Shown here: positions 17,411 through 25,649 of the stretch, piece after piece
Numbering within the stretch: position 1 is the first letter of the stretch
Layout: each line of letters begins with the position of its first letter
Source of the DNA: Patescibacteria group bacterium
GTDB taxonomy: Bacteria; Patescibacteriota; Patescibacteriia; UBA10025; JAHIVO01
NCBI GenBank assembly: GCA_028718605.1
Contig: JAQULM010000001.1
Coordinates: 477,719 to 519,005, forward strand
Length of the DNA stretch: 41,287 bases
Reading direction: 5' to 3'
Position numbers and translations under genes: made by a program
Notes under the pieces: generated by a model
The model's database searches: none
Seen by the model: the letters and a program-made list of their open reading frames with translations, nothing else
What the model was told of the DNA's origin: nothing

Positions 17411-18415
17411 ATGGCTCTTGACGAGCACAATCCTATGGTCGAATTCCACCAGGCATTCCAAAAAATCCGCGATGAAATAAAACGCGCTCAGTCAGTCCTT
17501 GTCGTCACCCATAAAAATCCTGACGGCGACGCTCTCGGCTCCCTCTTGGCCATGGGCTATTTTTTAGGCCTTGAAAATGTGGCATACCAGCTATTCTGCG
17601 TATCGCCCGCTCCGGCACACCTCCGGTTCCTTCCGAATCTTGACGCAATCTCAAATGATGAGCGCATCATGACTGATAAAGAGCATGACCTTATTATCAT
17701 TCTTGATTCGGGCGACCTGGAATATGCTGGCGTTGCGGAACATTTCCGAAAACTGAAAGGGCTCCCGGTCGTCATCAATATCGACCACCACCCGACCAAC
17801 GCGCTCTATGGGCACCTGAATCTGGTAAACCCGAATGCCTCCTCGACTTCGGAGATTATTTACCATCTGATAGACTTTTTCCGGTACCCTATCGCCAAAC
17901 ACATCGCGACCAGCCTCCTGACCGGCATTTTAACGGATACGGGCAGTTTTTCGAACCTCGGCACAACATCCTCGTCGCTCGACGTGTCATCGCGGCTCCT
18001 CGCGTCCGGCGCGAGGGTACGGGAAATCATCTCGTTTACCTTCAGAAATAAGCCGATACCCCAGCTCCAACTCTGGGGCAGAGCCCTTTCGCGACTGAAA
18101 GAAAATGATGAAACGGGAATCGTTACGACCGTCCTTACCCAGGATGACTTCCGCGAACTCGGTATCGATGAGGATAGCAGCGAAGGAATATCAAATTTCC
18201 TCAACAACGTCGACCATGCCAAGGCGATCATTGTATTCCGGGAAAAATCTGACGGTACCGTCCGGGCAAGCTTACGCACGACCCAGCCGAATGTTGACGT
18301 TTCAAAAATTGCCAAACATTTTGGCGGCGGTGGGCACAAAAAAGCCGCCGGTTTCACGATCAAGGGCAGGCTGGAAGAAACAGGCACGGGGTGGAAAGTC
18401 GTCCCGATCAAATAA
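17411..18415 (+). CDS. DHH/DHHA1 family phosphoesterase (NrnA-like bifunctional oligoribonuclease/PAP phosphatase)
   Basis: VTHKNPDGDALGS, IILDSGD, NIDHHPTN, GILTDTGSFSN, FGGGGHKKAAGF. Confidence 0.93.
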   Translation: MALDEHNPMVEFHQAFQKIRDEIKRAQSVLVVTHKNPDGDALGSLLAMGYFLGLENVAYQLFCVSPAPAHLRFLPNLDAISNDERIMTDKEHDLIIILDSGDLEYAGVAEHFRKLKGLPVVINIDHHPTNALYGHLNLVNPNASSTSEIIYHLIDFFRYPIAKHIATSLLTGILTDTGSFSNLGTTSSSLDVSSRLLASGARVREIISFTFRNKPIPQLQLWGRALSRLKENDETGIVTTVLTQDDFRELGIDEDSSEGISNFLNNVDHAKAIIVFREKSDGTVRASLRTTQPNVDVSKIAKHFGGGGHKKAAGFTIKGRLEETGTGWKVVPIK

Positions 18416-18452
18416 CCGCCTGCAACTAGCAGCCCGGTACACATGCGGGGGC

Positions 18453-18512
18453 GATTTGACATATGGCAACGCACCTCCGAGGATGAATACGAGCGTTTCC
18501 TGTTTTGAATTG
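18453..18512. repeat. 60-bp perfect direct repeat, copy 1
   Basis: GATTTGACATATGGCAACGCACCTCCGAGGATGAATACGAGCGTTTCCTGTTTTGAATTG, identical to 20595-20654. Confidence 0.95.
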
Positions 18513-18616
18513 GGTTACTTTACCAGTTTAGATGTTCGATTGTCAATATTGCTAAAAGATCCTTTGCCACTCGTTAGGCTCGTGATCCAGGATATTTTCC
18601 CCAATGGGGAAAATAA

Positions 18617-18650
18617 GACAGCTCCTTTCCCAGGGGAGCTGTCGTTTTTT
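18617..18650. terminator. Bidirectional terminator at the 3' end of purH
   Basis: GACAGCTCC-tttccCagG-GGAGCTGTC-GTTTTTT on plus; TTATTTT tail on minus. Confidence 0.75.
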
Positions 18651-18671
18651 GTATCATGGAAAATGTACGAA

Positions 18672-20380
18672 TCAATGACCGAAGAACAGGCGGCCTTCCC
18701 CGACCGGCAGCCAGATCAGGGTCGTGTTAGTTTCCTTCATGAGGGAAAGCAACGCGTCGTCTCCGCCGCCTTTGGCAACGGAGCCAGAAACGGTCAGGAT
18801 CACTTTAATGCCATCATCGATCAGGGCGGCTGCTCCGTCCGGGAAGGGGAAGAAGCTGTCATTAACGCAGACCGCGCCAGTCGTGCCATGACCCTGCTCA
18901 TGGGCAGTATCCACTGCTAGTTCATTGGCGTCGACGCGGTCCGGCCGCGTGGTGCCGTTGCCGATGAGCATGCGGTTCTTGACGATCGTCGCGGTGTTAC
19001 TGTTGCTGGTCTGGCAGATAGCCACGGCCAGTAGGAGGTTGTCCTTCTGGGCGCGCGTCAATTTGCCAATGCGCTGGACCGAGGGACGGTTGAACCGGAA
19101 GATGTAGGTGCCGTAGCTCGGCTGCCTGAGAAGTCCGCCGCGTACTGGTCGGAACACCGGAGCCATATTCAGGGTCGGGTCAGTCAGGGCTGGGTTGACC
19201 AGCATCTTGCAGGCGCCTTTCGGGCGTTTGAGGTAGTTGATCGCTTCCGGGGTGATGTCCGGCGCGAAGACACCGTCGAGGATGCGTTTCCTTCCGCCGG
19301 CCATACTGGTCCGCAGTACCTTGGCGCCCTGTTCGTCGATGGTGAAGTTGGTTATCACCATGCCGCCCATGATGGCGCGGGGATTGCCGCGGATCATGTT
19401 CCGCAGTACGATCAGCCGGTTATTGCCGAATGAAGCACCGCAGGCGTTCCCATGTTTCACCCCGACGGCGAAGTACTTGAACTTTCTGCCGTTCTGGGCG
19501 AAGGTGGCCACGATGTGGCTAATAGTGATGAGCAAACGGTCCAGATCAGTGAAGTTGACATAACCCATGGGCGCCCCTTCCACCTGATGGAAGCGGTGCA
19601 GGGCAAGCGGGTCGTCGGTGACGTGCGAAAAGAGTCCAGCCGGTACCTGCCAGGGGTTTTCCCCATATCGGAGACCCTGGACCAACTGGCCGATCATGCC
19701 GTCGTACTTGCCGCCACTCCGGTATCGTGCGGAAGCGAGGCAGTAGAGAGCGACGATGTATTCGGCTTTGGCTGCCAGGTCATTCCTATCTTCCGGGCTG
19801 ATGTGGCCGAATTCGCGCAGCTTGTCAATGACACATTGACGATCCGCCGGGTCGCCAATGACGATCCGGCCACCTTTGGCCGCCGAACGGAGCAATGTCG
19901 GTCCGCCGATATCGGTCAGTTCAATGACCGACTCGCGTGTTGAGCCATCGCGCGCGATCTCCTTTTCCATGGGGTAGAGGTCGACACATACCAGGTCAAA
20001 GATGACACCACAGAGCTTTCCAGGTCAGCTATGTCAGTCTCCTGCTTTTCCCGGCAAAGCATGCCGCCGTGTATGTGCTGGTCGAGTGTCACTACCCGGT
20101 GGCCGAAATAACTGCCACCGAATTCCGACTTTATCTGACCGAGCACCATCGATGGCAGCGTGTGATCGTGGCCGGCAGCAATTCTTTTAACCTGTTCAGC
20201 CACCGAACTGCCGATGAATTCAGCGGTGTCGATGACTGTAATTCCGTGCTCACGCAGGAAATTGGCCGTGCCGCCGGATGAATAGATCGTCCAGCCTAGA
20301 TCTACCAGTGCTTGGACAAATATGTCAATTCCATCCTTGTGATAGACGGAAATGACCGCGTTTTGTTTACTGACAGGCAT
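18672..20380 (-). pseudogene. purH: Bifunctional AICAR transformylase/IMP cyclohydrolase, split by a frameshift near 20010
   Basis: ORF 19916-20380 encodes the MGS-like N-terminus (ISVYHKDGIDIFVQALVDLGWTIYSSGGTANFL...IHGGML). ORF 18672-19970 continues in another frame (MEKEIARDGSTRESVIELTDIGGPTLLRSAAKGGRIVI...KHGNACG). Confidence 0.88.
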
Positions 20381-20429
20381 GAAAGCCTCCTTACATGTTT
20401 AGGTGCGTTTATTGGTTTCTGTTTATTTA

Positions 20430-20480
20430 TTGGGTTACCTTAGTAAAAAGTACTGCGGTTGTCAACACGTTATAATGGTT
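20430..20480 (-). promoter_or_regulatory. purH promoter
   Basis: Minus strand TTGACA-accgcagtactttttac-TAAGGT, then AAGGAGG upstream of ATG. Confidence 0.65.
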
Positions 20481-20594
20481 CAATACCTTGTGACCACCCT
20501 GGAGGAGTACAATGGTATGTATATGGCATACACAATCAATCCTCATTTACCAAAAGTACGCATGCAGGCAGTTCGTTTGGTACGCCTGCGGGGT

Positions 20595-20654
20595 GATTTG
20601 ACATATGGCAACGCACCTCCGAGGATGAATACGAGCGTTTCCTGTTTTGAATTG
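20595..20654. repeat. 60-bp perfect direct repeat, copy 2
   Basis: Identical to 18453-18512. Confidence 0.95.
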
Positions 20655-20714
20655 AGTGGAGACGCGTTGAGTGGAGATGCACGGAACCTTAACCCAGAAA
20701 GGAGGGACCCCAAA

Positions 20715-20759
20715 ATGTCCCGACTCATCGTTCGCCGCAACGAACTGACGAAGAAGTAA
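20715..20759 (+). CDS. Possible 14-aa micropeptide MSRLIVRRNELTKK
   Basis: Very strong SD AGAAAGGAGGG just upstream of ATG; short ORF to TAA at 20757-20759. Confidence 0.3.
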   Translation: MSRLIVRRNELTKK

Positions 20760-20774
20760 CTCCCGACGGTTTCA

Positions 20775-21190
20775 AGAACGCGGAGGGTCTTCCGCTCATC
20801 GAGCGGCGGCGCCCTCTCTCCTGTATGCGGCATTGAGCGCTCCGTGCCTTTTATATGAGAGCAACAACGCAGGCTGAAATGCGGCCAAATTTAAAGCCTG
20901 CGGCTCCTCGAAAGGCGATGTGCTTCTCGAAGCTCGCATACGAAATTCAACGCCCGCGCACAAAAGACCCTTCTGATATGCGCGGGCGATATTTATTATT
21001 CAATACGTAGCACGTCCCCCATTGACAAATCAAATCGATCAGGCAGGGTGAATGCATCCCCCATGGACAGATCGCATTAGCCATGGATGTGAGCGGTTCT
21101 CGAGGCCGCTCTGACAACTAAATCAAAATAAAGAACAAGCTGATCGCGAAAGCGGACAGTACCTTAGGGAGTATCCCTAAACCGCCAATC
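20775..21190. ncRNA. Candidate structured noncoding region of unknown family
   Basis: Cluster of hairpins: CCGCTC-atc-GAGCGG; CGCAGGCT..AGCCTGCG; CGCCCGCGCA..TGCGCGGGCG; GAGCGG..CCGCTC; TTAGGGAgtaTCCCTAA. No convincing long ORF. Confidence 0.4.
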
Positions 21191-21264
21191 TGCCGCCATA
21201 ACATCCCTCGGAACCATCCGGCCTTTTTAATTTACACCAGATGAATGCCTCTTTTTGCTCACAG

Positions 21265-21294
21265 TTGACAAGGAATGCCGAAAACGCCTATACT
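21265..21294 (+). promoter_or_regulatory. clpP promoter
   Basis: TTGACA-18 nt-TATACT. Confidence 0.75.
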
Positions 21295-21338
21295 ATAAAC
21301 TACCTTACTTCTTAAAATTTAAACCTAACAACTAATCA

Positions 21339-21917
21339 ATGTACCTCGTACCAACAGTGGTAGAGAAATCTAACTTCGGCGAACGAGCGTACGATATTTA
21401 CTCTCGGCTACTTAAGGATAGGATTATCTTCCTGGGCAGCCCGATCGATGATAGTGTCGCGAACACAGTAATCGCGCAGCTTCTGTTCTTGGATTCGGAA
21501 GACAAGACGAAAGATATCAAGCTCTACGTCAATACACCCGGCGGTTCCGTAACGGCGGGCCTCGCAATCTACGACACGATGCAGTACGTGAAGTCAGACG
21601 TAGCAACGATCTGTGTCGGGCTTGCGGGCTCGATGGGCGCTGTGTTGCTCGCGGCAGGCGCGCGCGGCAAGCGGTTTGCGCTCCCCAATGCGGAAATTTT
21701 GCTCCACCAGGTCATGGGCGGAGCAGAAGGGCAAGCAGTTGATATCAAAATCCGCGCTGAACACATCATCAAGATCAGGGACAAAATCAATGAGGTGCTC
21801 GCACACCATACCGGCCAATCGATCGCCCAGATCAGTAAAGACACGGACCGGGACTTCTTTATGTCCACGGAGCAAGCGAAAAAATACGGTGTCATCGACA
21901 AGATAATCAAAACGTAG
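21339..21917 (+). CDS. clpP: ATP-dependent Clp protease proteolytic subunit
   Basis: [44 protein letters not shown]. Confidence 0.96.
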   Translation: MYLVPTVVEKSNFGERAYDIYSRLLKDRIIFLGSPIDDSVANTVIAQLLFLDSEDKTKDIKLYVNTPGGSVTAGLAIYDTMQYVKSDVATICVGLAGSMGAVLLAAGARGKRFALPNAEILLHQVMGGAEGQAVDIKIRAEHIIKIRDKINEVLAHHTGQSIAQISKDTDRDFFMSTEQAKKYGVIDKIIKT

Positions 21918-22056
21918 CGGGCCCGATTAACTGCACGTATCCTATCATCCCAACATGTAGTCGAGGGTAGCCACGAGAGTGGCGAACCCCCTCTTTGCAA
22001 TGCTTTCATAATTAATTTCACCCAATTACCCAACAATAATTAACAATTTTACACGT

Positions 22057-23589
22057 ATGGAAATCAAAAACTGGATATGGGTTGCGCTGACAATCGTTTC
22101 ACTGCCCGGAGGGCTCATTCTCGGCTATATTGCCCGGAAAGTTTGGGCGGCAAAACAGATCAATACAGCTGAAGCGCGGCTCCAAAACCTGATACAGGAT
22201 GCGAAAAACAAGCAACGGGAGCTGCTGATCTCAGCGAAAGATAAGGCAATCCAAGTCGTCGATGATGCAAAACGCGAAGCAGAAGACCGGCGGCGGGAAC
22301 TGAGGCACATGCAGGAACGCCTCGAGCAGCGCGAGAGCCGGTTTGACCAGAAACTGATGTCACTGGAAGAGAAAAGCCAGCGGCTGCAGGAAAAAGCGAC
22401 AAAACTCGAAGCAGCGCGGACCGAACTCTACAAGATCAAAGAGCAACAGATGGAAAAACTGGAAAAAATTGCGGGCCTGTCCAAAGAAGAGGCAAAAAAA
22501 GTGCTCCTGGACAATACAGAACGTGAAATGAAGGACGAGCTGGTTCACCGCATCACGAAACTGCAACACGAATCCAACGAAACACTTGAAAAAGAGGGGA
22601 AGGACATCTTGTCCCGCGTCATCCAGCGGACTGCTGCAGCGCACACCGCGGAAACGACCACCACGATCGTCAACCTGCCGTCAGACGACATGAAGGGCAG
22701 AATCATCGGCCGAGAAGGACGCAATATCAAAGCGCTCGAGCAGCTGACTGGCGTTGAAATCATCGTTGATGATACGCCGGAAGCAATCGTCATCTCTGGA
22801 TTCTCGCCGATACGCCGGCATCTCGCGAAACGCACGCTGGAAAAACTGATCGAGGATGGAAGAATCCATCCCGGACGAATCGAGGAAACGATCGAAAAAG
22901 CGAAGAAGGAACTCGCGCTCGATATAAAAAAAGCTGGTGAGGAAGCAGCCTACGAAGTCGGCATTGCTGGGCTTGATCCAAAGCTCCTCCAGATCATCGG
23001 CCGCCTGAAATACCGTACAAGTTACGGCCAAAACAATCTGCGCCATTCGATTGAAGTGGCGCACCTCTCAGCACTCCTTGCCGAAGAGCTCGGTGCGGAC
23101 GTGGCAATCGCGAAGAAAGGCGGCTTCCTGCACGACATCGGCAAAGCGGTCGACCATGAAATTCAGGGCACACACCCGGAAATCGGCAAAGATATCGGGA
23201 AAAAGTTTAATCTCCCCAAAGAAATCATTGACTGCATCGCATACCACCATGAGGATGAGCCGCCATCACTCGAAGCGGTTATTGTGAAAGTCGCCGATGC
23301 GATTTCGGGAGCGCGCCCTGGTGCACGGAAAGATACGTACGAACATTACCTGCAGCGCCTCGATGAGCTCGAATCACTGGCGAAGTCATTCGAGGGCGTT
23401 GAGAAGTCATATGCGATCCAGGCTGGACGCGAAGTCCGTGTGTTCGTCATGCCTGAGAAAATTGACGACCTCCAGGCATTGAAGCTAGCGAAAGAAATTG
23501 CTACAAAAATTGAACATGAGCTGAAATACCCCGGCGAAATTAAAGTCAATGTAATTCGGGAAACGCGCATCATCGAATATGCCCACTAA
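22057..23589 (+). CDS. rny: Ribonuclease Y
   Basis: N-terminal TM + coiled coil, KH (GRIIGREGRNIKALEQLTGVEIIVDD), HD (GFLHDIGKAVDHE). Confidence 0.96.
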   Translation: MEIKNWIWVALTIVSLPGGLILGYIARKVWAAKQINTAEARLQNLIQDAKNKQRELLISAKDKAIQVVDDAKREAEDRRRELRHMQERLEQRESRFDQKLMSLEEKSQRLQEKATKLEAARTELYKIKEQQMEKLEKIAGLSKEEAKKVLLDNTEREMKDELVHRITKLQHESNETLEKEGKDILSRVIQRTAAAHTAETTTTIVNLPSDDMKGRIIGREGRNIKALEQLTGVEIIVDDTPEAIVISGFSPIRRHLAKRTLEKLIEDGRIHPGRIEETIEKAKKELALDIKKAGEEAAYEVGIAGLDPKLLQIIGRLKYRTSYGQNNLRHSIEVAHLSALLAEELGADVAIAKKGGFLHDIGKAVDHEIQGTHPEIGKDIGKKFNLPKEIIDCIAYHHEDEPPSLEAVIVKVADAISGARPGARKDTYEHYLQRLDELESLAKSFEGVEKSYAIQAGREVRVFVMPEKIDDLQALKLAKEIATKIEHELKYPGEIKVNVIRETRIIEYAH

Positions 23590-24388
23590 GGAATTCAAAG
23601 TTCTCTTTTTCGGCGATATCGTCGGCAAACCAGGCCGGAAGGCGCTCGCTGCAGTGCTGCCAGAGCTCAAGAAAACCTACCAGCCGACGGTCGTTATCGC
23701 AAATGCGGAAAACCTCGGCCATGGCGTCGGCGTCACGCGGAAAACCCTTGAGGAATGCCAGCACGCCGGCGTCGATCTGTTCACGTCCGGCAACCATATT
23801 TGGAAAAAGCCGGAAGTATACGAAATTTTTGAAAAAGGGGACGTTCCCCTGATCCGCCCAGCGAACTTCCCGGGCGACCAACCCGGAAGCGGACATACCG
23901 TCATTTCTCTTGGCTCATACGCGCTCCTTGTGATAAACTTAAACGGACAGGTGTTCATCGACGAGCAGTTTGAGAATCCCTTCCACGCTTTTGACCACAT
24001 CATCGGGATGTATTCTCCGGGTGACCTCAACGGCATAATCGTAGATTTGCACGCAGAAGCGACATCGGAAAAAGTCGCCTTCGGTTGGCACGCGGACGGC
24101 CGTGCGTCTGCGGTTCTCGGCACTCACACGCATATCCCGACCGCAGATACGGCGCTCCTGCCAAACGGCACGGCGTACCAGACCGACGTTGGGATGGTCG
24201 GCTTGAAAGAATCAGTCATCGGCGTCGATAAGGACATTGTCCTGAATAATTTCACCAAGGAAACACAGCGTTCGCACGATATTCCCGACCACGGTGCATG
24301 TATAGTCAACGGAACATTGGTCACTATTAATCCCGCAACGCGGTACGCTGAAGCGATCGAACGCGTGTATCGGGAAGCAACCGTATAA
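23579..24388 (+). CDS. YmdB/TIGR00282 family metallophosphoesterase
   Basis: VLFFGDIVGKPGRKAL, NAENLGHGVGVT, TSGNHIWKK, GTHTHIPTAD; overlaps the end of rny. Confidence 0.95.
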   Translation: MPTKEFKVLFFGDIVGKPGRKALAAVLPELKKTYQPTVVIANAENLGHGVGVTRKTLEECQHAGVDLFTSGNHIWKKPEVYEIFEKGDVPLIRPANFPGDQPGSGHTVISLGSYALLVINLNGQVFIDEQFENPFHAFDHIIGMYSPGDLNGIIVDLHAEATSEKVAFGWHADGRASAVLGTHTHIPTADTALLPNGTAYQTDVGMVGLKESVIGVDKDIVLNNFTKETQRSHDIPDHGACIVNGTLVTINPATRYAEAIERVYREATV

Positions 24389-24426
24389 CACTTTAACGAC
24401 GAACCAATAGAAAGGAGGTGTCATCC

Positions 24427-24708
24427 ATGAAAAAAGGCGAATTGATCAACAAAATTGCGGAAAAAGTCGGAGTTTCAAAAAAGCAGGCAGAAGACATGCT
24501 CGAAGCGATGACTGGCACCATTACCGAGGCCTTGAAAGCGGGAGACGAAGTTACTATCACGGGCTTTGGCACATTCATGCCGAAGACGCGCACTGCCCGC
24601 GGAGGCGTAAACCCACAGAAACCGTCAGAGCGGATCCAAATCCCCGCGGTTACCATACCGAAATTCAAATCCGGTAAAGCGCTGAAAGACGCACTCAAAG
24701 GCAAATAA
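24427..24708 (+). CDS. HU family DNA-binding protein
   Basis: MKKGELINKIAEKVGVSKKQAEDMLEAM...GDEVTITGFGTFMPKTRTARGGVNPQ; SD GAAAGGAGG. Confidence 0.95.
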   Translation: MKKGELINKIAEKVGVSKKQAEDMLEAMTGTITEALKAGDEVTITGFGTFMPKTRTARGGVNPQKPSERIQIPAVTIPKFKSGKALKDALKGK

Positions 24709-24728
24709 CTGTATTTACTAATACTGGA

Positions 24729-24758
24729 CAAAACCCCCAAAAAACAGGGGGTTTTGTA
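24729..24758 (+). terminator. Terminator of the HU gene
   Basis: AAAACCCCC-aaaaaaca-GGGGGTTTT. Confidence 0.85.
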
Positions 24759-24835
24759 TTATCATTGACTTGATTGTACTGGTGGCAGTACACTATGTTG
24801 AAATACAACGCAAAACCGTTCAAAGCGGAGGACAC

Positions 24836-25192
24836 ATGTCAGTCAGAAACATTCAGGTTGTTTGCTCAGTGCTCCAATATATTAAGGAGCGCAATGGTTT
24901 GGTTCTGATAGTTCGGTCAGAAGAGCATGACCTGTTCCCAGGAGGATATCCTGTCTTCATCGTCGTTCCCTATAAACAGGGGACGGGGTATACGTATCGG
25001 GGCGAGACGTTACGCTGGATTCCGTTCGCCGACGCACTCGTGGGATTAGGCTTGGAGGCGACATTCACGGTGCGCATCACCGGGAAAACCGAGCTCGTCG
25101 AATCGGCAGAACTGTACCCTGGCCAACCGAGGAAGAATTGGCCGAGCAACCGAACGTGGGTAATCATCGCGGACAGCATCACGGTCGAGTAA
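24836..25192 (+). CDS. Hypothetical protein, monocistronic
   Basis: SD GCGGAGG before ATG at 24836; upstream TTGACT-18-TACACT; terminator follows. Confidence 0.6.
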   Translation: MSVRNIQVVCSVLQYIKERNGLVLIVRSEEHDLFPGGYPVFIVVPYKQGTGYTYRGETLRWIPFADALVGLGLEATFTVRITGKTELVESAELYPGQPRKNWPSNRTWVIIADSITVE

Positions 25193-25227
25193 ATCCTGAC
25201 GACCCCAGATCTAAAACCATCGCCAAA

Positions 25228-25262
25228 TCACCCGACGTCTCAGTGCGTCGGGTGACTTTTAA
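25228..25262 (+). terminator. Terminator
   Basis: TCACCCGACG-tctcagtg-CGTCGGGTGA-CTTTTAAT. Confidence 0.85.
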
Positions 25263-25287
25263 TATAAGTAAACCTATCGAATACAAA

Positions 25288-25312
25288 TGGGCATGGATGG
25301 ACTCGGACCATC
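25288..25312 (-). pseudogene. 3' half (T-arm + acceptor) of an interrupted tRNA
   Basis: Minus strand GATGG-TCCGAGT-CCATC-CATGCCC-A; acceptor complementary to GGGCATG at 25556-25562. Confidence 0.75.
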
Positions 25313-25369
25313 CGCCTACGCTATCGCTCCGGCGGACAGGTCGACCCGTACGGTCTTTATTCCCAGAGG

Positions 25370-25443
25370 TGGGCGCAGATGGACTCGAACCATCGACCCC
25401 CACTTTATAAGAGTGGTGCTCTAACCAACTGAGCTATGCGCCC
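25370..25443 (-). tRNA. tRNA-Ile(UAU)
   Basis: GGGCGCATAGCTCAGTTGGTTAGAGCACCACTCTTATAAAGTGGGGGTCGATGGTTCGAGTCCATCTGCGCCCA; anticodon loop CTTATAA (UAU); no encoded CCA. Confidence 0.88.
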
Positions 25444-25525
25444 ACCTCTGAAAACTTTTTTTAAAAAGGAACTCCCACGGCACTTGTCCCCCGCAGTCCC
25501 GAACGAAGTGAGGGGACAAAGGGGG

Positions 25526-25562
25526 ATAAGAGTGGTGCTCTAACCAACTGAGCTACATGCCC
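25526..25562 (-). pseudogene. 5' half (acceptor, D-arm, 5' anticodon arm) of an interrupted tRNA
   Basis: Minus strand GGGCATGTAGCTCAGTTGGTTAGAGCACCACTCTTAT, identical to tRNA-Ile(UAU) beyond the acceptor stem; stops in the anticodon loop. Confidence 0.8.
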
Positions 25563-25649
25563 ATGCGTAGATTACTTCTGTGCTAAAAAACTGTAACATC
25601 AAAAAACCGGCTCGTCAACGCTTGATGAGATGGGGTATAACACGGATGA

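Noticed and set aside
17860-18474. 204-aa minus ORF starting within repeat copy 1
   Set aside because: Has a plausible promoter/SD but is antisense to the nrnA-like gene with Pro/Ser/Arg-rich shadow composition; kept only as an antisense transcription idea.
20543-20833. 96-aa minus ORF including SKQETLVFILGGALPYVKSP across the direct repeat
   Set aside because: Frame continues through structured noncoding DNA and the 60-bp repeat; the same repeat is in different reading contexts at copy 1, so coding is unlikely.
20660-21230. tmRNA, RNase P RNA, SRP RNA or purine riboswitch
   Set aside because: Looked for tRNA-like ends and tag frame, GAGGAAAGUCC/ACAGAAA, GGUCAGGUCCGGAAGGAAGCAGCC and riboswitch cores; none convincingly present.
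25288-25562. Single tRNA with a group I or archaeal-type intron
   Set aside because: The intervening 213 nt contains a complete tRNA and palindromes but no visible intron core, and the 3' anticodon stem of the outer tRNA is missing.
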